Shown piece after piece: positions 46,845-55,912 of a stretch of DNA of 64,000 bases (its first letter is position 1; each line of letters begins with the position of its first letter). Made by a program: the position numbers and the translations under genes. A model generated the notes under the pieces. It worked only from the letters and a program-made list of their open reading frames with translations, was not told the DNA's origin and made no database searches. Origin of the DNA: Marisediminicola antarctica (GTDB lineage Bacteria > Actinomycetota > Actinomycetes > Actinomycetales > Microbacteriaceae); contig NZ_CP017146.1 in assembly GCF_009930795.1 (NCBI RefSeq), positions 3,038,001 through 3,102,000 on the forward strand, in the 5' to 3' direction.

Positions 46845-47345
46845 TCATGTCTGTTCGAGTTTAGACGGTTGCCGCACCGCGGGCTTGCGGGGATCACCGA
46901 CAAGGAACACCGACACCGAGAGCGCCGAGAGGATGAGGGCGGAGAGCCAGACGAGATGCACCACAAGCGGGAACGGGATGAACATCGTTGCGCCGACGCC
47001 GATCAGGGTCACGGCCACGCCGGCAAGGGCAGGCCACCAGACACGCCGCCAACCCACCACGATCGCCGCGGCAGGCACCCAGTAGGCAATTTGGCTCGCG
47101 GGGCCGCCCGCCCGCACCGCACGCGCGGCCGGCTCGAGCCCGGGCACGGCATCCACCCACGGCCCGAAGAACATCGCGGAGCAGTGGAAGATCAGCAGCA
47201 CGCCGCCGATGATCACCAGCACCCGCTCCCACGGCCGCAGCGGCACGGCGCGCGGGGCCAGAACCGCTCCGCGGGACAGAAGGCGAATGAGCCCACCCAG
47301 CACCACAACACCGAGCAGCGCGCTCCACAACAGAGGCTGGTCCAT
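46845..47345 (-). CDS. Small membrane protein in the pyrH-frr gap
   Basis: A 166-residue protein with four to five predicted membrane segments ([93 protein letters not shown]). No recognisable domain. It sits between pyrH (19 bp upstream) and frr (10 bp downstream) and is therefore transcribed with them. In most bacteria these two genes are adjacent, so this is an insertion into a conserved block. Function unknown. Confidence 0.75.
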   Translation of the reverse strand: MDQPLLWSALLGVVVLGGLIRLLSRGAVLAPRAVPLRPWERVLVIIGGVLLIFHCSAMFFGPWVDAVPGLEPAARAVRAGGPASQIAYWVPAAAIVVGWRRVWWPALAGVAVTLIGVGATMFIPFPLVVHLVWLSALILSALSVSVFLVGDPRKPAVRQPSKLEQT

Positions 47346-47364
47346 CTCGCTTCCCTCCGGTGGG

Positions 47365-48075
47365 TTATCTGACGAGTGTGCCGATGCGGTCTCCGCGGAT
47401 CGCGCGGGTCACGTTGCCGTCGGGCTTCATCCCGAACACCACCATCGGCATCCCATTGTCCTTGCACAGGCTGAACGCCGTCGAATCGACCACGTTGAGC
47501 CCCTGGACGAGCGCCTCCTGGTAGGTGATCTCGTCGATCTTCTTAGCGGTGTGATCCTTGTTCGGGTCGGCGGAGTACACGCCGTCGACCCCGTTCTTGG
47601 CGACGAGCACCACGTCAGCACCGATCTCGAGCGCGCGCTGGGCTGCGACGGTGTCGGTCGAGAAGTACGGCAGACCAGCGCCGGCGCCGAAGATGACGAC
47701 GCGGCCCTTCTCGAGGTGACGCTCAGCGCGGAGCGGGATGTACGGCTCGGCGACCTGGGTCATCGAGATGGCCGACTGCACGCGCGTGGCGGCGCCGGCC
47801 TGCTCGAGGAAGTCCTGCAGGGCGAGCGCGTTCATCACGGTTCCGAGCATGCCCATGTAGTCGGCGCGGCCGCGGTCCATGCCGCGCTGGCTGAGCTCGG
47901 CTCCGCGGAAGAAGTTTCCTCCGCCGACGACGATCGCGACCTCGACCTCCTGGGCCGCCTCCGCGATCTCCCGGGCCATGGCACTGACGACGTCGGGGTT
48001 GACCCCCACCGATCCTCCGCCGAATGCTTCGCCCGAAAGCTTGAGCAGTACCCGTCGCTTCGTGGTTTTCGTCAT
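47365..48075 (-). CDS. pyrH: Uridylate kinase PyrH
   Basis: A 236-residue amino-acid-kinase-fold UMP kinase. Conserved motifs: [47 protein letters not shown] and [28 protein letters not shown]. It phosphorylates UMP to UDP for RNA and sugar-nucleotide synthesis. It follows tsf by about 100 bp and precedes the small membrane protein gene. Confidence 0.97.
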   Translation of the reverse strand: MTKTTKRRVLLKLSGEAFGGGSVGVNPDVVSAMAREIAEAAQEVEVAIVVGGGNFFRGAELSQRGMDRGRADYMGMLGTVMNALALQDFLEQAGAATRVQSAISMTQVAEPYIPLRAERHLEKGRVVIFGAGAGLPYFSTDTVAAQRALEIGADVVLVAKNGVDGVYSADPNKDHTAKKIDEITYQEALVQGLNVVDSTAFSLCKDNGMPMVVFGMKPDGNVTRAIRGDRIGTLVR

Positions 48076-48131
48076 GGGTACTCTTCCGCTCGCTTGTTGC
48101 CGATTATCCCGCTTAACGTGTGGTGATACAC

Positions 48132-48172
48132 AAACAGGGCCCGAATCGCTGTGCGCGACCCGAACCCTGTTT
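48132..48172 (-). terminator. Stem-loop between tsf and pyrH, partial terminator or processing site
   Basis: Eight-base perfect arms AAACAGGG and CCCTGTTT, with a short inner stem TCGC/GCGA. No U-run follows on the minus strand, so full termination is doubtful. It may set the ratio of ribosomal to downstream transcripts. Confidence 0.4.
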
Positions 48173-48182
48173 CACGCGTGTG

Positions 48183-49010
48183 TTACGCGCCGACCTTGAA
48201 ACGGGCGAAGCCCGTGACCGTGAGTCCGGCCTCTGCCAGCACCTTCGCGACAGACAGCTTGTTGTCCTTCGCGTAGTCCTGGTCGAGCAGGGCGACCTGC
48301 TTGAAGTAACCCGTGACGCGCCCCTCGATGATTTTCGGAAGCGCAGCCTCCGGCTTACCCTCGTTGCGGCTGATCTCCTCGACGATACGGCGCTCGGTTT
48401 CGACCACGTCTGCCGGGACGTCATCCCGCGAGAGGTACTGCGGGTCAGCGAACGAGATGTGCTGGGCGATGCTGCGCGCGGTCTCCGCGTCGTCTCCCGT
48501 GTAACCGACGACAACGCCAACCTGCGGCGGCAGGTCCTTGTTGGTCTTGTGCAGGTAGACGGAGAACTTCTCTGCGTCGATCGCGAAGAGGCGGCGAAGA
48601 ACGATCTTCTCGCCCAGGACGGCCGCTTCGTCGCTGATGAGCTCAGCGACGGTCTGGGTTCCGATCTTCGCGGCAAGTGCCTCGTCGACGGTCGCGGCGC
48701 CGGCGGCGACGGCGGCGTCAAGCACCGTGTCGCCGAGCTTCACGAACTTCTCGCCCTTGGCTACGAAGTCGGTCTCGCAGTCGAGCTCGATGAGCGTCGT
48801 CGTGGTTCCGTTTTCCTTCGCGGCGACAAGGCCCTCACTCGTGGAGCGGTCGGCACGCTTCGCGTTGCCCTTTGCTCCCTTGAGGCGCAGGAGCTCGGTG
48901 GCCTTCTCGAGGTCTCCCCCAGCTTCGACGAGGGCGTTCTTGGAATCAACCATTCCGGTGCCCAGCCGCTCGCGTAGGGTCTTGAGGTCAGCCAGGCTGA
49001 AATCTGCCAT
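48183..49010 (-). CDS. tsf: Elongation factor Ts
   Basis: A 275-residue EF-Ts. The UBA-like N-terminus (LADLKTLRERLGTGMVDSKNALVEAGGDLEKATELLR) and the core ELDCETDFVAKGEKF are intact. It exchanges GDP for GTP on EF-Tu. It starts nine bases after rpsB and is co-transcribed with it. An RBS (AAGGAACTCCC) lies upstream. Confidence 0.97.
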   Translation of the reverse strand: MADFSLADLKTLRERLGTGMVDSKNALVEAGGDLEKATELLRLKGAKGNAKRADRSTSEGLVAAKENGTTTTLIELDCETDFVAKGEKFVKLGDTVLDAAVAAGAATVDEALAAKIGTQTVAELISDEAAVLGEKIVLRRLFAIDAEKFSVYLHKTNKDLPPQVGVVVGYTGDDAETARSIAQHISFADPQYLSRDDVPADVVETERRIVEEISRNEGKPEAALPKIIEGRVTGYFKQVALLDQDYAKDNKLSVAKVLAEAGLTVTGFARFKVGA

Positions 49011-49019
49011 GGGAGTTCC

Positions 49020-50150
49020 TTACTTGGTCTCGGCTGCAGCGGTCTTCGCTGCAGGCTTCTTCGGGGCGGGCTTGGAGGCGGGGGCCTTCTCTGCCTCGGC
49101 TGCGTCGGCTTCGATCTTCGCCTCGGCGGCCTCGTCGGACTCAACGTGGTGCTCGGGGACGACGGTCTCGTCGGCGGTGGCCTCGTGCTCGGCGGCAACG
49201 GCATCCGCGTCGTTCTCCTCGACGGGGAGATCGGCAGCAACCTCGGCGACGGGGGCCTCGGCAGTCGGCGCGTCGGCTGCAGGCGCCTCGGCAGCAGGCG
49301 TCTCGGCAGCAGGCGCCTCGGCAGCGGGTGTCTCGGCAGCAGGCGCCTCGGCAGCAGGCGCCTCGGCAGCGGGTGTCTCGGCAGCGGCCTCGGCCTGGCC
49401 GAGAAGCTCTGCTTCCCAGGCCGCGAGCGGCTCGACGGGAGCTGCTCCCTCTTCGGGCTTCTGGTGGCGCTGGATCAGGCCCTCGGCTGCCGCGTCCGCG
49501 ATGATGCGGGTGAGCAGGCCGACGGAACGGATCGCGTCGTCGTTACCCGGGATCGGGTACTGAACGTCGTCGGGGTCGCAGTTGGTGTCGAGGATCGCGA
49601 TGACCGGGATGCCGAGCTTGTGCGCCTCGTCAATCGCGAGGTGCTCCTTCTTGGTGTCGACGATCCAAATCGCGGACGGGGTCTTCGTCAGGTTGCGGAT
49701 ACCACCAAGGCTGCGGTTGAGCTTGATGAGCTCACGCTTCTTGATGAGCAGTTCCTTCTTGGTGAAGCCCTTTGTGGTGTCGTCGAAGTCGAGCTCTTCG
49801 AGCTCCTTCATGCGCGCGAGGCGCTTCGACACGGTCTGGAAGTTGGTGAGGAGCCCACCGAGCCAGCGCTGGTTGACGTAGGGCTGGCCCACGCGCTGCG
49901 CCTGCTCGGCGATGGATCCCTGTGCCTGCTTCTTCGTACCGACGAAGAGAATCGTGCCGCCGTGGGCGACCGTCTCCTTGACATAGTCGTACGTCTTGTC
50001 GATGTGCACGAGCGACTGCTGCAGGTCGATGATGTGGCTACCCGAGCGCTCCGTCAGGATGAATCGCTTCATCTTGGGGTTCCAGCGGCGAGTCTGGTGT
50101 CCGAAGTGAACGCCGCTGTCGAGCAGCTGGCGGATGGTTACAACGGCCAT
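49020..50150 (-). CDS. rpsB: Ribosomal protein S2 with long acidic Ala/Glu/Pro tail
   Basis: A 376-residue S2. Residues 1-265 are a normal S2 ([54 protein letters not shown]-like C-terminal region). A further 110 residues are low complexity: six to seven copies of AEAPAAE(T/A)PA, then acidic [12 protein letters not shown] and a final Lys/Ala/Pro [11 protein letters not shown]. The ATG at MAVVTIRQ has AAAGGAG upstream. S2 is usually about 230-290 residues; long tails exist in some actinobacteria. See finding. Confidence 0.96.
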   Translation of the reverse strand: MAVVTIRQLLDSGVHFGHQTRRWNPKMKRFILTERSGSHIIDLQQSLVHIDKTYDYVKETVAHGGTILFVGTKKQAQGSIAEQAQRVGQPYVNQRWLGGLLTNFQTVSKRLARMKELEELDFDDTTKGFTKKELLIKKRELIKLNRSLGGIRNLTKTPSAIWIVDTKKEHLAIDEAHKLGIPVIAILDTNCDPDDVQYPIPGNDDAIRSVGLLTRIIADAAAEGLIQRHQKPEEGAAPVEPLAAWEAELLGQAEAAAETPAAEAPAAEAPAAETPAAEAPAAETPAAEAPAADAPTAEAPVAEVAADLPVEENDADAVAAEHEATADETVVPEHHVESDEAAEAKIEADAAEAEKAPASKPAPKKPAAKTAAAETK

Positions 50151-50251
50151 GGCCGTCTCCTTTACTGGCGCACGTCTACCCATGCGGGCAGCGCGATTGC
50201 GCCTTCTCAGTTGTAATCGCGACCGGTTGGCGCGATTCCTGGTGCCCGGCA

Positions 50252-50287
50252 CACATCCGCCTGAAAAATCAGGACCGAGTGGATGTG
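50252..50287 (-). promoter_or_regulatory. Candidate S2 leader hairpin upstream of rpsB
   Basis: Read on the minus strand: outer arms CACATCC and GGATGTG, inner arms CCTGA and TCAGG around TTTT, with an asymmetric bulge ACTCGGT. It lies about 100 nt upstream of the rpsB start, in what should be the 5' untranslated leader. Ribosomal protein S2 autoregulation through a leader is known in other bacteria; this structure is not matched to a known family by me. Confidence 0.45.
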
Positions 50288-50379
50288 ATTGCATGCTCTG
50301 GGACGAGCACTGCGGACACGCGTAGTCAGCGCACTCACGCGCGCTGCTTCGAAAATGATACCACCGCTCCTGCACCGGG

Positions 50380-51048
50380 ATGATCGAACTGCTCAAGTGC
50401 AGGGAGGATGCGGCGTGCGGGCCGCGGATGCCGGGACGGGTGCAGTCTGTCTTCGTGCCGCTCTCGTCGCTCGTCGCCAGGCCATTCCGGCTTAGTGGCT
50501 TTGCGCTCGTGCTCGCGCTCGTTGCGCTGGCGGTCTCCCCAGACGGGCGACCGGCGGCGGGGGCAGCGGGGGCGGCACCCCAGTGGCTCTGGCCCGTGGG
50601 GCCGCCGTATGTCGTCTCCCGTCCGTTCGTCGCGCCGGCGACGACCTATGCTGCGGGACACCGCGGCATCGACATTCGCGTCGATGCCGTGACGGAGCCC
50701 GGTCCGGGCGCGGAACTCGGCGCGAGAGGCAGCAGGGAGGTTATTGCCCCTGCCGACGGGGTGGTCCACTTCGTCGGCACGGTGGTCGACCGACCGGTGC
50801 TGTCGCTCCGGCATCCGGGCGGCCTCGTGTCGAGCTTCGAACCGGTGGACTCCGGCCTCGTCGAGGGACAGCCGGTGTCGGCTGGCGACGTCGTCGGCAC
50901 CGTGCGTGTCGATGCCGCCACGCCCGCACACTGCCCGACACCGTGCCTGCACTTCGGGGTGCGATTGCACGGCGACTATGTGTCGCCGCTCAACTTCTTG
51001 GGGGGCATTGCGCGCTCGGTGCTCCTGCCGACCCGGGAGTTGCGGTGA
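50380..51048 (+). CDS. M23 family metallopeptidase-like secreted protein
   Basis: A 222-residue protein. After about 35 residues comes a hydrophobic segment ([14 protein letters not shown]), so a start further in (ATG at residue 17 or GTG at 21) is possible. The M23 fold follows: [75 protein letters not shown], and [17 protein letters not shown]. The first zinc ligand His and Asp (GHRGID) are present, but the usual HxH reads CxH. Peptidoglycan cleavage or regulation is the family role. Divergent from rpsB. Confidence 0.82.
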   Translation: MIELLKCREDAACGPRMPGRVQSVFVPLSSLVARPFRLSGFALVLALVALAVSPDGRPAAGAAGAAPQWLWPVGPPYVVSRPFVAPATTYAAGHRGIDIRVDAVTEPGPGAELGARGSREVIAPADGVVHFVGTVVDRPVLSLRHPGGLVSSFEPVDSGLVEGQPVSAGDVVGTVRVDAATPAHCPTPCLHFGVRLHGDYVSPLNFLGGIARSVLLPTRELR

Positions 51049-51118
51049 GTGTCGGCGGTGGCGGCGTGCCGAGTGTCGGCGGGAGCGGCGTGCCGAGTGT
51101 CGGCGGGAGCGGCGTGCC
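51047..51118. repeat. 24-bp tandem repeat, three units
   Basis: Units GAGTGTCGGCGGGAGCGGCG + TGCC at 51047, 51071 and 51095; the last two are identical and the first differs at two positions. A degenerate fourth follows. It starts at the stop codon of the M23 gene and fills the gap to convergent xerC. Confidence 0.85.
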
Positions 51119-51154
51119 GGGTGCCGGGTGCGGCGGTGTGCCGCGTGGGCCGCC

Positions 51155-52162
51155 TCAGGCCCGCGGATGCGCCGATCGATAACTTGCCGTGAGCCGCTCC
51201 GTCGATACATGCGTATAGATCTGGGTCGTGCCGAGGCTCGCATGGCCGAGCATCTCCTGTACCGCCCTGAGATCAGCGCCGCCGTCGAGCAGATGTGTCG
51301 CCGCCGTGTGGCGCAGGGTGTGCGGCCCGGCCGGGCCGCCACCAGGAAGCCCATCGAGCAACTCCGCCACGAGCCGGTACACGGCGCGAGTCCCGAGTCG
51401 CCCCCCTCGGGGCCCGAGGAATAGGGCGGGGCGCTCGGCGGGCTCGGCACGCGCGACAGAGCCGGCAGGCGCAACAGAGACGGCACGCGCAACAGAGACG
51501 GCACGCGCAACAGATTCGCCCCGCTCCGCGCGCTGGGCGAAGTCCGCCAGCAGCCGCTGGCGCCCCTCGTCGAGCCAGGCCTCGATCGCGCGGCGGGCGG
51601 GCACCCCGAATGGCACAATTCTCTCCTTTGCTCCCTTACCCATGACGCGCACCGTGAGAGAGCCGAGGTCGACGTCGCCAACGTCGAGTCCGGTCACCTC
51701 GCTCACGCGAAGGGCCGAGGCATAGAGAAGTTCCACGACGGCGACATCCCGGAGGCTGTTCGCGTCGCCCGACCTGGCCCGCACGGCGAGCGCGGCGAGC
51801 ACCACATCGATCTGATCCCGCGTGAGCACCCGCGGAAGGTGCCGGTCGGGTTTCGGCGCTCTGAGTCGTGTGGCTGCATCGCCCGGCACCGACCCGCTCC
51901 GCGCGAGCCACGCGGTGAAGCCTCGGACTGCGGCCGATCGGCGGGCGAGCGTCGCCTTGGACACCCCGTCCTGCGACCCGAGCCACAGCCAGTCGCGGAG
52001 GAGCTCGAGCGTGACCTCCGCCACGGCATCCACTCCCTGCGCAGCCGCGAACGCGACGAATCCACCGAGATCGGACCGGTAGGCACGCACGGTGTGTGCG
52101 CTGAAGCCTCGCTCCAGTTCGAGGTGTGCCGCGAAATCCTCGAGCGCACGCGTCAGAAGCAT
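51155..52162 (-). CDS. xerC: Tyrosine recombinase XerC
   Basis: A 335-residue recombinase. The N-terminal SAM-like domain ([26 protein letters not shown]) precedes the catalytic domain with Arg152 (ASALRVSEV), Lys176 (MGKGAKER), His281 and Arg284 (HTLRH), His307 (LGHASLG) and Tyr316 (TQIYTHVS). All six catalytic positions are present. An insertion of about 30 residues at 211-243 is coded by four 18-bp tandem repeats (see finding). It resolves chromosome dimers at dif with XerD; no xerD or dif is in the window. Confidence 0.94.
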   Translation of the reverse strand: MLLTRALEDFAAHLELERGFSAHTVRAYRSDLGGFVAFAAAQGVDAVAEVTLELLRDWLWLGSQDGVSKATLARRSAAVRGFTAWLARSGSVPGDAATRLRAPKPDRHLPRVLTRDQIDVVLAALAVRARSGDANSLRDVAVVELLYASALRVSEVTGLDVGDVDLGSLTVRVMGKGAKERIVPFGVPARRAIEAWLDEGRQRLLADFAQRAERGESVARAVSVARAVSVAPAGSVARAEPAERPALFLGPRGGRLGTRAVYRLVAELLDGLPGGGPAGPHTLRHTAATHLLDGGADLRAVQEMLGHASLGTTQIYTHVSTERLTASYRSAHPRA

Positions 52163-52169
52163 GAGCGCG

Positions 52170-53093
52170 CTACACGCCCTCGCCCAGGTTGAATCGCGAC
52201 TTCTTGTTGGAGAACATCTGCCGGCGCTGCTCGGGCGTCATCGCCTCGATCACGGCGCGATGCTCGGCGGAGAAGCCGGTGATCTCGGTGGTGTCTCCGA
52301 CGGGGACGATCGAGTGCACGACCCTGTCCTCGTAGACGTGCACGATGTTGAAGGACTGGCCGGAGTCGATGCCCGACAGCAGACGGTCCTTCTCGGTGAG
52401 TGCGAGCGTGTAGCAGGTCGCGGCCGCGACCGAAACGGGCACTCCCGCAACGGTGCTGTGGGTGGAGAAGTGAAGGTGTCCGCCGAGGATCGCGCGCACG
52501 TCAGTTCCGGCCACAACCGCGGCGAAGCGGTCCTGGGCCTCCAGCTCGAGCATCTCCATCGCCCAGAGCAGCGGGGTCGGGACGGGCGGGTGGTGCAAGG
52601 CAATGAGGGTTCCGTGGGGGGCGGGCACCTTCAGCACATCGGCGAGCCAGTCCAGCTGGCCGTCGGTCAATTGACCGTGGTGGAATCCGGGCACCGTGGT
52701 GTCGAGCGAGATGATGCGCAGGCCGCCAATGTCGTAAACCCGGTCTTGGGGGGCCTCGGTGGCCTCGATGTCGAACAGCCCGCTCGAGTACTGCAGACGT
52801 TCGTCGTGGTTGCCCATCACCCAGACGACCTCGGCCCCGAGCCGTGCCGCTGCGGGTTCGACGATCGCGCGCAGCCGTTGGTACGCGTCAGGCTCGCCGA
52901 GGTCAGCGAGGTCGCCGGTGAACACGAGGGCCTCGGGGCGGATGCCGGATCGCTCGAGCTGTCCGAGCGCCTGCCGCAGGTTCTCCTCGGTCTCGACAGA
53001 GCCATACAGCAGCGCTCCGCCGGCAAGGAAATGGGTGTCGCTGATGTGCGCGATGGTGTGCACGGGAGGCGGATGCTGGCCGAGTTGGATCAC
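52170..53093 (-). CDS. CpdA-like calcineurin-fold metallophosphoesterase
   Basis: A 307-residue phosphoesterase. Metal ligands are in [36 protein letters not shown] and [12 protein letters not shown]. This is the class III cyclic-nucleotide phosphodiesterase pattern of CpdA/Rv0805, so a cAMP-hydrolysing role is plausible; the substrate is not fixed. GTG start. It begins 72 bases from the MMPL gene's end and lies upstream of xerC by seven bases, probably on one transcript. Confidence 0.87.
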   Translation of the reverse strand: MIQLGQHPPPVHTIAHISDTHFLAGGALLYGSVETEENLRQALGQLERSGIRPEALVFTGDLADLGEPDAYQRLRAIVEPAAARLGAEVVWVMGNHDERLQYSSGLFDIEATEAPQDRVYDIGGLRIISLDTTVPGFHHGQLTDGQLDWLADVLKVPAPHGTLIALHHPPVPTPLLWAMEMLELEAQDRFAAVVAGTDVRAILGGHLHFSTHSTVAGVPVSVAAATCYTLALTEKDRLLSGIDSGQSFNIVHVYEDRVVHSIVPVGDTTEITGFSAEHRAVIEAMTPEQRRQMFSNKKSRFNLGEGV

Positions 53094-53164
53094 AACTTCA
53101 GACTAGGACGAACCAGTGTCAGCCTCGACTTACGCCCGCGGCGAGTGCCGACAAGTGTCCCGGA

Positions 53165-55276
53165 CTACCGCACGGATGGTTCACTCGATCGGTCGGGCCG
53201 CGCGAGACCGGCATCCGCTACGGCGACGCCGGGCGCCGTAGGGTGCAGCCGCCTCGGCCACCAGAACCTGTCGCCGGCGATGAACGCGAGCGCAGGCACG
53301 ATGACGGTGCGCACGAGGAGCGTGTCGAGCAGCACACCGACGCAGACGATGATCCCGATCTGGGTGAGGGTGATGAGCGGCAGGACCCCGAGAACCGCGA
53401 AGACCGCCGCGAGCAGGATTCCCGCGCTCGTGATCACACCTCCTGTCGCCGCAAGCGCACGGATCATGCCGTCGCGGGTGCCGAGTGTCCTGGCCTCCTC
53501 GTTCGCCCTCGTGACCAGGAAGATGTTGTAGTCCACCCCGAGGGCGACCAGGAACAAGAAGCTCAGAAGGACGACGTTGGTGTCGAGCGCAGGGAAATCG
53601 AACACGGTTTGGAAGAGCAGCCAGCTTGCCCCGAGGCTCGCGAAGTACGAGCCGACAACCGTTACCAACAGGATCACCGGAGCGAGGATCGCCCTCAGAA
53701 GGATCATCAGCACAATCAGCACGAGCACCAGAATGAGCGGGATCACGAGGTTCTGATCGGCCCGAGTGGCCTCGGACACATCGAGGGCCTGCGCGTCGAG
53801 GCCGCCGACAAGAGCATCCGCCCCCTCGATCGAGCCGAGCTCGGTACGCAGCTCCCGAACCACGTCGAACGCCTCCTCGGTCTCCGCGGCCGCTGACAGC
53901 ACGACGTTGACCTGAGTGATCTCCCCGTCGCCGTCCCCCACGGTCGCGGAGTCGACGCCGTCGACCACCGCTGCCACCCCCGCGGCCTCGTCGGCGTACT
54001 CGGCGTTGACGATTACCGCTGTCGGCGACCCGCTGCCCGCAGCGAAGGAATCCGCGATGACTCGCTGGCCCTGCACTGCCTCGGGCGCCTGGATGAAGCG
54101 TTCGGTCTGCGCGAGCCCGGTCTGCACCTGGGTCGCACCGAGCGCGAGGCCCCCAAGAACGAGCACGCCGACTATCGCGACGGCGATAGGGCGCAGCGAC
54201 ACGAATCGACCCAGACGCCCCCACACTCCTCGGGCGGAGCGGTCCTCGGAGCCGAACTTCGGAACGTAGGGCCAGAATAGGCCTCGGCCGAACAGCAGGA
54301 GCGTGGGCGGGAGCACGATCAGGGCGAAGATCATGGCGACGAGGATGCCGGTGGCGCACGCGATGCCGAGGGCCCGGTTGCCGGTGAGCTCGGCGAACAG
54401 CAGTGTCAGCAGGCTCAGCACTACGGTCGACCCGCTGGCAATGATCGCGGGGCCGGCGCCACGGAGGGCTTTCTCCATCGCGTGGCGGCGATCGGCGATG
54501 AGCCGAAGTTCGTCGCGATAGCGCGCGATCAGCAGCAGGGCGTAGTTCGTGCCGGCACCGAAGACGAGCACGGAGAGGATACCGGTGACGGAGGCATCGA
54601 GGGTGATCCCGATGAGGGATGCAACGCGCGCCGCGACGATGCCTGCGAGTCCGTCGGCGGTGCCGATCACGACCAGCGGGACGATCCACAGCCACGGGCT
54701 GCGGTAGGTCACGATGAGCAGGATCGCGACGACGATCACGGTGGTCAGCAGCAGGGTGAAGTCGGCGCCGTCGAAGACTGCGCTGAGGTCCACCTCGAAG
54801 CCCTCTGCACCTGTAAGCAGAGCCGTCAGTCCGTCGGGGAGGGGGGCATTCGCGATCTCGCGCAGCTCGGCGGCGCGCTCGCTCTGGCTGTCGATGTTGT
54901 CGGCGATCTCGAGCGGCACAACGACGATCGCTGCGGTGCTGTCGTCAGAGAGGGTCGGTGGAGGCACGAATCCGTCGCGGGAGAGTGCGGAAAGATCGGT
55001 CGCGGCCTCCCCCACAGCGGCGAGGTCGTCGTCGGTCAGTGAATCACCGTCGCGACTGAACACGAGCAGCGCCGAGGTGGCGTCGGCGCTCGGCAGGGTC
55101 GTCTGCAGCTCGCTCACCTGCACCGATTCTGCGGTGTCGGGAAGCCCCGGCCCCGGGGCCGACTCGGAGGTCGTTCCCGGACCGATCGCGAACAGGGCCG
55201 CCGTACCGAGGAGAGCCACGACGAGTACGATCCAGGACGTCGCCCGCGCGGTGATGAATGTCGTTAGCCTACGCAT
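53165..55276 (-). CDS. MMPL family RND-type transporter
   Basis: A 703-residue membrane protein with two halves of six helices each and large extracytoplasmic loops after TM1 and TM7. The second-half motif ALGVDYNIFLVTR carries the relay Asp-Tyr, but the first half reads GAGTNYALLLIARYRDE, with Asn in place of the Asp found in most YdfJ-like proteins. Substrate unknown; family members export lipids, antibiotics or siderophores. A MarR regulator gene is divergent across a shared operator, so drug- or metabolite-responsive control is likely. Confidence 0.9.
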   Translation of the reverse strand: MRRLTTFITARATSWIVLVVALLGTAALFAIGPGTTSESAPGPGLPDTAESVQVSELQTTLPSADATSALLVFSRDGDSLTDDDLAAVGEAATDLSALSRDGFVPPPTLSDDSTAAIVVVPLEIADNIDSQSERAAELREIANAPLPDGLTALLTGAEGFEVDLSAVFDGADFTLLLTTVIVVAILLIVTYRSPWLWIVPLVVIGTADGLAGIVAARVASLIGITLDASVTGILSVLVFGAGTNYALLLIARYRDELRLIADRRHAMEKALRGAGPAIIASGSTVVLSLLTLLFAELTGNRALGIACATGILVAMIFALIVLPPTLLLFGRGLFWPYVPKFGSEDRSARGVWGRLGRFVSLRPIAVAIVGVLVLGGLALGATQVQTGLAQTERFIQAPEAVQGQRVIADSFAAGSGSPTAVIVNAEYADEAAGVAAVVDGVDSATVGDGDGEITQVNVVLSAAAETEEAFDVVRELRTELGSIEGADALVGGLDAQALDVSEATRADQNLVIPLILVLVLIVLMILLRAILAPVILLVTVVGSYFASLGASWLLFQTVFDFPALDTNVVLLSFLFLVALGVDYNIFLVTRANEEARTLGTRDGMIRALAATGGVITSAGILLAAVFAVLGVLPLITLTQIGIIVCVGVLLDTLLVRTVIVPALAFIAGDRFWWPRRLHPTAPGVAVADAGLARPDRSSEPSVR

Positions 55277-55287
55277 GAGACCCCTTT

Positions 55288-55322
55288 TAGCTAAACAACT
55301 TGATTACATGATTGCTTAGCTA
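55288..55322. promoter_or_regulatory. MarR-type operator between the MMPL and MarR genes
   Basis: Inverted repeat TAGCTAAACAA (55288-55298) and TTGCTTAGCTA (55312-55322), one mismatch in eleven, 13 bp apart. It lies between the divergent start codons and overlaps the presumptive promoters. AT-rich against the local background, as MarR sites tend to be. Confidence 0.75.
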
Positions 55323-55335
55323 CTTTAGGCATACG

Positions 55336-55869
55336 ATGGGATGCATGCAAGACGCTCCCGACTCCCGCCTCGGCGCTGTCGGCGCTGTCGATGTCGATTC
55401 CGTCAGGACGGACCGCCGCGCGGGGCCCGTCGCCCGCGTGCGCGAGGCGAGTCTGCTGCTCCGGGAGATCCTCGACCTGACCGTCGACCTCGAGGCCGAC
55501 GTCGGTGCGGAACTCGACGTCAATCGGCGCGACTTCGAAGCGATGCAGCACCTCGTGATGAGCGGCCCGCTGAGCCCAACCGAGATCGCCCGCCGCCTCG
55601 ACGTGTCCACTGCGGCTGCGACGGTGATCGTCGACCGGCTTGCCGCGGTCGGCCATGCAACGCGTCAGCCACACCCGACTGACAGGAGGGGAGTGCTCGT
55701 GGTGCCGAACCCGGCGTCGGTCGAGCGTGCAATGGCGCGCATTCTTCCCCTTATATCTGGCGTCGACGGGGTGCTCGACGACTTCACCGTCGACGAACAA
55801 GGCGTGATCGCTCAGTACTTGACACGGGTCGTGGGCGTATATCGGGCGCAACTACCGCCGCGAAGCTAG
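55336..55869 (+). CDS. MarR family transcriptional regulator
   Basis: A 177-residue regulator with a winged helix at about residues 70-125 (RRDFEAMQHLVMSGPLSPTEIARRLDVSTAAATVIVDRLAAVGHATRQPHPTDRRGVLV), the DxR wing (PTDRRG) and helical ends for dimerisation. Start at the ATG (MGCMQDAPD), with TTTAGG upstream; a TTG eight codons earlier would overlap the operator. It should repress the divergent MMPL exporter gene and itself. Confidence 0.88.
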   Translation: MGCMQDAPDSRLGAVGAVDVDSVRTDRRAGPVARVREASLLLREILDLTVDLEADVGAELDVNRRDFEAMQHLVMSGPLSPTEIARRLDVSTAAATVIVDRLAAVGHATRQPHPTDRRGVLVVPNPASVERAMARILPLISGVDGVLDDFTVDEQGVIAQYLTRVVGVYRAQLPPRS

Positions 55870-55912
55870 CGCAGGCCCAACACCCGCAGGCCCTCTCCCC
55901 TGCTCCGGGAGC

